Shown here piece by piece: positions 60,522 through 64,000 of a stretch of 64,000 nucleotides of DNA. Numbering within the stretch: the stretch's first letter is position 1; each line of letters begins with the position of its first letter. The position numbers and the translations under genes were made by a program. The stretch is taken from assembly GCA_016212665.1 (NCBI GenBank), contig JACREZ010000027.1:38349-102348 (forward strand), written 5' to 3'. The notes beneath the pieces are model-generated. The model ran no database searches. It was given only the letters and a program-made list of their open reading frames with translations, and was not told the origin of the DNA. The DNA is from Ignavibacteriota bacterium (GTDB taxonomy: Bacteria > Bacteroidota > Ignavibacteria > UBA10030 > SZUA-254).

Positions 60522-63500
60522 ATGTTCAGTAACCGTCCCTTTAAATTGACTGACAGGAAAATTCCGTATTTCTATTACTTACTGTCAATGACCTTCTATC
60601 TGTTGTATTTTTTCGGTTGCTCAACTCCTCCGCCGGAAATTATCAAACAAGAGAAGCCAAAGCCAACAAAAAGCGAGTGGGTAGAGCAAACGCTTGCACG
60701 GCTAACACTCGAAGAGAAAATCAGTCAGATGATTTTATCGCGTTCCTATGGTTACTATTACAGTAGCAAGAGCGAACAGTATTGGTTGTTGCATCATCTT
60801 GTTGAGGGACATAAAGTTGGCGGGTTGATATTTTTTCAGGGAGATGTATATGAAACGGCGGAGATGATAAATCGTTGTCAGGAGTGGTCTGATATTCCGT
60901 TGTTGGTTGCGGCAGATTTTGAATGGGGAAGCGCAATGCGCATTCGTCGTGGAACGAGATTTCCTGAGGCGATGGCAGTCGGTGCGACTCGTGACACTTC
61001 ACTGGCTTATCAAATGGGAAAAGCAATCGGGAAGGAGACTCGTGCGATGGGAATTCATCAAAACTACGCGCCCGTTGCCGATGTGAACAACAACCCGGAT
61101 AATCCTGTCATTAACACACGCTCGTTCGGCGAAGACCCGAAGTTGGTTGCAGAAATGGCATGCGCGTTTACGTCGGGAATGCAATCGGAACATGTTCTTG
61201 CGACGGCGAAGCATTTTCCCGGTCACGGCGATACGCATGTTGATTCGCACATTGATTTACCGAGCGTGAACGCTTCCCGTTCACGCCTCGACAGCCTCGA
61301 ATTGTATCCGTTCCGTGAATTGTTCAAACGGAATGTTGCTTCGGTGATGGTTGCACATCTTACTGTTCCTTCAATTGACTCAACGAGAGGATTACCTTCG
61401 ACTCTTTCCAAACCATTCATCACCGGATTACTAAAACAGGAACTTGGATTCAACGGTTTGGTTGTTACCGATGCGCTTGACATGGGGGCTATTGTCAACA
61501 AGTTCGGTTCTGATTCGACTGCGATTTTTGCAGTTGAAGCCGGAACAGATGTGTTGTTGATTCTGCCTGATGAAGATGCGGCAATTGAAGCGTTGATGCA
61601 CGCAGTTGAAACCGGAAGAATTTCAGAAGAACGAATCAATTATTCTGTTAGGAAAATACTTGGTTACAAGTTTGATTTGGGTTTGGTGGAAAATCGTTTT
61701 GTTGATTTAAAAAACATCCGGGAAGTCGTTGCAACACCTGAGCATCTTGGAATTGCAAAGCAGATCGCCAGAAAATCTATTACGGTTCTGAATAATGATT
61801 TGCTTCCCTTCATCCTTCCGTTCGATAAATCGAACGACAATTTTACCACCAAAAAGATATTGAACATCGTGATTGCTGATGTTGAAAGTTATCGGACGGA
61901 AATACAACGGAATGGAAATCCGTGGACGAACGAACCGGTCGGAAATTATTTTACAGCACAATTGAAGAGAAGAACAAGCAATGTCGAGCAAGTTACTGTT
62001 GACCCATCGTGGAATAAAATGAATTTTGATACGCTTCTGAAGAAAGCGAAAACTGCCGACATTATTTTGCTTCCGATATTTTCCAAAGCCCGCTCGGGTT
62101 CCGGCGCGGGCATGTTTGGAGTCGGAAGCGACATTACGAACTTCATCAAGCAACTTTCTGAATTGAACAAGCCAACCGTGGCGCTCGCGCTTGGAAGTCC
62201 GTACGTGTTGAGCGTTGTGCCGAAAGCAAATGCGTACCTTTGCTCGTACTCCGATTGTGAAGCATCAACCGAAGCGATTGTTGAAGCGTTGTTCGGGGAA
62301 ATTCCGACGAGTGGAAAACTTCCGGTGAACATTCCCAACATGTTTCCTTTCGGTGAAGGAATCAATCTCTTGCAATCCGTTCTGCGAAAGGATAAACCGG
62401 AAAATGTCGGATTCAATTCAGATAGTCTTGCGTTGGTAGATTCAGTCATCAATAAAGCAATTAGAGATACCGCTTTCCCCGGCGCGCAGGTGTGTGTCGT
62501 CAAAGATGGAGCGATTGTGTTGAATAAGTCATACGGGAAGCAAACGTACGGAGGAACCGTTACAGGTTACGGGTTACAGGTTACAGGTTACAACGTTAAG
62601 GATTCAGTAATCATCAATCGTGAATCATCAATCGTCAATCAGACAATCTATGATTTGGCTTCTCTCACCAAAGTCATCGCAACAACTTCCGCTGTAATGA
62701 AATTGAATGATGAGCAACAACTTGGTCTTGACGATTTGGTCGTGAAATATATTCCTGAGTTTGGGAATCATGGAAAGGAGAAGATAACGATACGGAATTT
62801 GTTGTTGCATAATTCCGGTTTGCCTGCATTTAAAAGATTGTATGCGACATGTAAATCTCCGCAGGAAGTACTCGACTCGGTGTTTCAAACAACATTGATT
62901 TACAAAACGGGTGACTCAACAGTGTACAGCGATTTCGGATTTATTACGCTTGGAAAAATTGTAGAACGAATATCAGGACAATCACTGGATGAATATTGCA
63001 GAAAGAAATTCTTCGAGCCGCTTGGAATGAAACAGACCATGTTCAATCCGTCGGAATCGCTCTGGACAAATATCGCACCAACAGAATATGATTCGATATT
63101 GAGAAAGAAACTTGTTCGAGGAGTTGTTCACGATGAGAATGCCTACACGCTCGGCGGAGTTTCCGGTCATGCAGGATTGTTCTCTACTGCTAGCGACCTT
63201 GCCAACTTCATGCAAATGCTGATGAACAGAGGAAGTTACAACGGCGAACAATTTCTGAAACCGGAAACAATAAATCTTTTTACCACAAGACAGGGAAAGG
63301 GAAGTAACCGCGCACTTGGCTGGGATACGAAAACGGTGGATGGATATAGTTCGGCGGGGAAGTATTTCAGTGAGAAATCATTCGGGCATACTGGGTTTAC
63401 CGGAACTTCTATTTGGGCAGACCCGGAAAGAAATATTTTTGTTATCTTTCTGACAAATCGTGTGTATCCAACAAGAGCGAATACAAAAATTACAGGAGTG

Positions 63501-63560
63501 AGACCGGCGGTTCATGAGGCGGTTATTCGTTCGTTAACTGATTTCAAACCTAATAAATAA
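60522..63560 (+). CDS. GH3 beta-N-acetylhexosaminidase fused to a serine beta-lactamase-like domain, lipoprotein
   Basis: About 1012 residues. Lipobox LLYFFGC (~33) predicts a periplasmic lipoprotein. Residues ~50-400: GH3/NagZ-type glycosidase with AADFEWGSAMR, APVADVNNNPDNPVINTRSFGEDP, AKHFPGHGDTHVDSH (catalytic Asp-His dyad) and VVTDALDMG (nucleophile Asp ~317). ~400-620: GH3 C-terminal domain. ~640-1010: class C beta-lactamase/PBP-like domain with SLTK (Ser ~714, Lys ~717), YSD (~802) and GHTGFTG. Suggests one protein that removes GlcNAc from peptidoglycan fragments and hydrolyses or esterifies another bond. Residues ~680-707 are encoded by GGTTACGGG/ATCAATCGTGAATC simple repeats. Confidence 0.93.
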   Translation: MFSNRPFKLTDRKIPYFYYLLSMTFYLLYFFGCSTPPPEIIKQEKPKPTKSEWVEQTLARLTLEEKISQMILSRSYGYYYSSKSEQYWLLHHLVEGHKVGGLIFFQGDVYETAEMINRCQEWSDIPLLVAADFEWGSAMRIRRGTRFPEAMAVGATRDTSLAYQMGKAIGKETRAMGIHQNYAPVADVNNNPDNPVINTRSFGEDPKLVAEMACAFTSGMQSEHVLATAKHFPGHGDTHVDSHIDLPSVNASRSRLDSLELYPFRELFKRNVASVMVAHLTVPSIDSTRGLPSTLSKPFITGLLKQELGFNGLVVTDALDMGAIVNKFGSDSTAIFAVEAGTDVLLILPDEDAAIEALMHAVETGRISEERINYSVRKILGYKFDLGLVENRFVDLKNIREVVATPEHLGIAKQIARKSITVLNNDLLPFILPFDKSNDNFTTKKILNIVIADVESYRTEIQRNGNPWTNEPVGNYFTAQLKRRTSNVEQVTVDPSWNKMNFDTLLKKAKTADIILLPIFSKARSGSGAGMFGVGSDITNFIKQLSELNKPTVALALGSPYVLSVVPKANAYLCSYSDCEASTEAIVEALFGEIPTSGKLPVNIPNMFPFGEGINLLQSVLRKDKPENVGFNSDSLALVDSVINKAIRDTAFPGAQVCVVKDGAIVLNKSYGKQTYGGTVTGYGLQVTGYNVKDSVIINRESSIVNQTIYDLASLTKVIATTSAVMKLNDEQQLGLDDLVVKYIPEFGNHGKEKITIRNLLLHNSGLPAFKRLYATCKSPQEVLDSVFQTTLIYKTGDSTVYSDFGFITLGKIVERISGQSLDEYCRKKFFEPLGMKQTMFNPSESLWTNIAPTEYDSILRKKLVRGVVHDENAYTLGGVSGHAGLFSTASDLANFMQMLMNRGSYNGEQFLKPETINLFTTRQGKGSNRALGWDTKTVDGYSSAGKYFSEKSFGHTGFTGTSIWADPERNIFVIFLTNRVYPTRANTKITGVRPAVHEAVIRSLTDFKPNK

Positions 63561-63570
63561 AAGGAGTAAT

Positions 63571-63897
63571 ATGAAGAGGCTTGTACTTTGTAATTTGTAC
63601 TTGGTACTTTGTGTTTATAGTTTCACGCTAGCACAAGACAGTGTTTCGATTTCGGATTTCCGGTATCCTGAAACGAAGGCAATAGATTGGAAGGGAGGAA
63701 TTAGTGGCAGTTTTGGCAATAGTAAGACTGAAGCGGCTCCGTACTCATTTTGGTTTCCCAATGGTTTCAGACAACAGAACTATCTATCAGGTGGAATGTC
63801 GTTGAGTAGTTCTTTTATCTATTTTCATACGAAAGATAATCACGACCATTCCTTATCAATGAGTTATATTCAAAAGGTGTGTAAATATTTAGGGTAG
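63571..63897 (+). pseudogene. Secreted/outer-membrane protein truncated by an insertion sequence
   Basis: 108 residues from an ATG with a good aaggag site. Signal peptide (YLVLCVYSFTLAQ), encoded by a GTACTTTGTAATTTGTACTTGG simple repeat, then a barrel-like start (IDWKGGISGSFGNSKTE, YLSGGMSLSSSFIYFH). The frame ends soon after entering sequence that looks like the end of an insertion sequence (from ~63877), so the last six residues (VCKYLG) are probably element-encoded and the rest of the gene lies beyond the element. Confidence 0.6.
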
Positions 63898-63920
63898 AAA
63901 AACCAGATTGAAAAAAAAGC

Positions 63921-63981
63921 GGCGTATCTGTATCTTAGGAAAATAAATTCACTACAACTTAATAACCTAAGGAGATACGCC
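63921..63981 (+). promoter_or_regulatory. RBS-sequestering hairpin upstream of the transposase start
   Basis: ggcgtatct (63921-63929) pairs with agatacgcc (63973-63981), and cttagg (63934-63939) with cctaag (63966-63971), leaving small bulges and a 26-nt loop. The Shine-Dalgarno aaggaga (63969-63975) lies inside the right arm, immediately before the ATG at 63983. Confidence 0.75.
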
Positions 63982-63982
63982 A

Positions 63983-64000
63983 ATGAAAAAATATAAAAAA
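63983..64000 (+). CDS. Start of a probable transposase gene (3' end outside window)
   Basis: Only six codons (MKKYKK) are visible. The call rests on position: a strong ribosome-binding site caught in a hairpin, next to an element-like terminus that interrupts the preceding gene. Confidence 0.35.

Larger units (their letters stand above)
63877..64000 (+). mobile_element. Left end of an insertion sequence (continues past the window)
   Basis: The gtgtgtaaatatttagggta stretch looks like an element terminus of the GTGTAAA type, followed by a ~90-base non-coding lead, a strong hairpin and the start of a new gene with a strong ribosome-binding site. The element family cannot be fixed from the six visible transposase codons; an IS256/Mutator-type end is possible. 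The left boundary is approximate. Confidence 0.5.

Overview
The window reads as the chromosome of a member of the Bacteroidota/Ignavibacteria (FCB) lineage. Evidence: a type IX secretion C-terminal sorting domain with the NFPNPFNP motif typical of Ignavibacteria-like genomes (6055-7707), Bacteroidota-type promoters (TTTG or TTG, a 17-20 nt spacer, then TAnnTTTG) in front of the tRNA pair, doxX and nfeD, many genes without a clear Shine-Dalgarno sequence, frequent TTG starts, a SusC/FecA-style TonB receptor and a futalosine-type menaquinone gene. Base composition looks like low-to-mid 40s percent GC by eye (not computed). The full aerobic haem branch (HemF, HemG) suggests oxygen use.

Layout. 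1-7.7 kb: a TatD/radical-SAM fusion (cut by the window edge), a secreted HEAT-cyclophilin, then a TonB receptor overlapping a secreted Asp-box protein. 7.8-12 kb: the conserved translation/secretion block ffh-rpsP-rimM-trmD-rplS followed by an mqnA-like gene. 12-21 kb: hicBA, recN, a secreted oligopeptidase B, a PIN toxin-antitoxin pair, cysS, doxX (opposite strand), rho and a DNA glycosylase. 21-23 kb: two tandem CDP-alcohol phosphatidyltransferases. 23-28.5 kb: an accessory region with a minimal kinase-like protein, an S41 protease lipoprotein and a small secreted protein carrying shared hairpin repeats and duplicated promoter segments, nested inverted repeats, an 18-copy 21-bp tandem array and a pyrimidine-dimer glycosylase-like gene. 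28.5-31.8 kb: a UvrD/PcrA helicase split into two open halves by 1.2 kb carrying an endonuclease-like lipoprotein and a lone DUF433 gene. 32-38 kb: Fic, tRNA-Lys, tRNA-Leu, maf, a B12-binding protein, an ASH-domain lipoprotein and the slipin/NfeD pair. 38-43 kb: a patatin-BamA outer-membrane protein followed by archease and RtcB. 43-53.6 kb: an AAA/DUF4143 ATPase and a reverse-strand haem operon hemX-hemA-hemC-hemD-hemE-(ferritin-like)-hemF-hemH-hemG. 53.8-64 kb: M20 dipeptidase, propeller lipoprotein, pduO, a membrane protein, mazEF-like genes, ychF, a GH3/beta-lactamase fusion, and a secreted protein cut by what looks like an insertion sequence at the right edge.

The most striking features are (1) short simple-sequence repeats of several families that fill intergenic gaps and also run in frame into at least nine proteins, including four haem enzymes, CysS, the T9SS sorting domain and the GH3 fusion; (2) the split helicase; (3) the 21-bp array, which is two copies of a nine-unit block; (4) the repeat-flanked gene pair at 23.7-26.4 kb; (5) the hairpin that buries the ribosome-binding site of the transposase at the right edge. 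All functional calls come from reading motifs; no database search was run.
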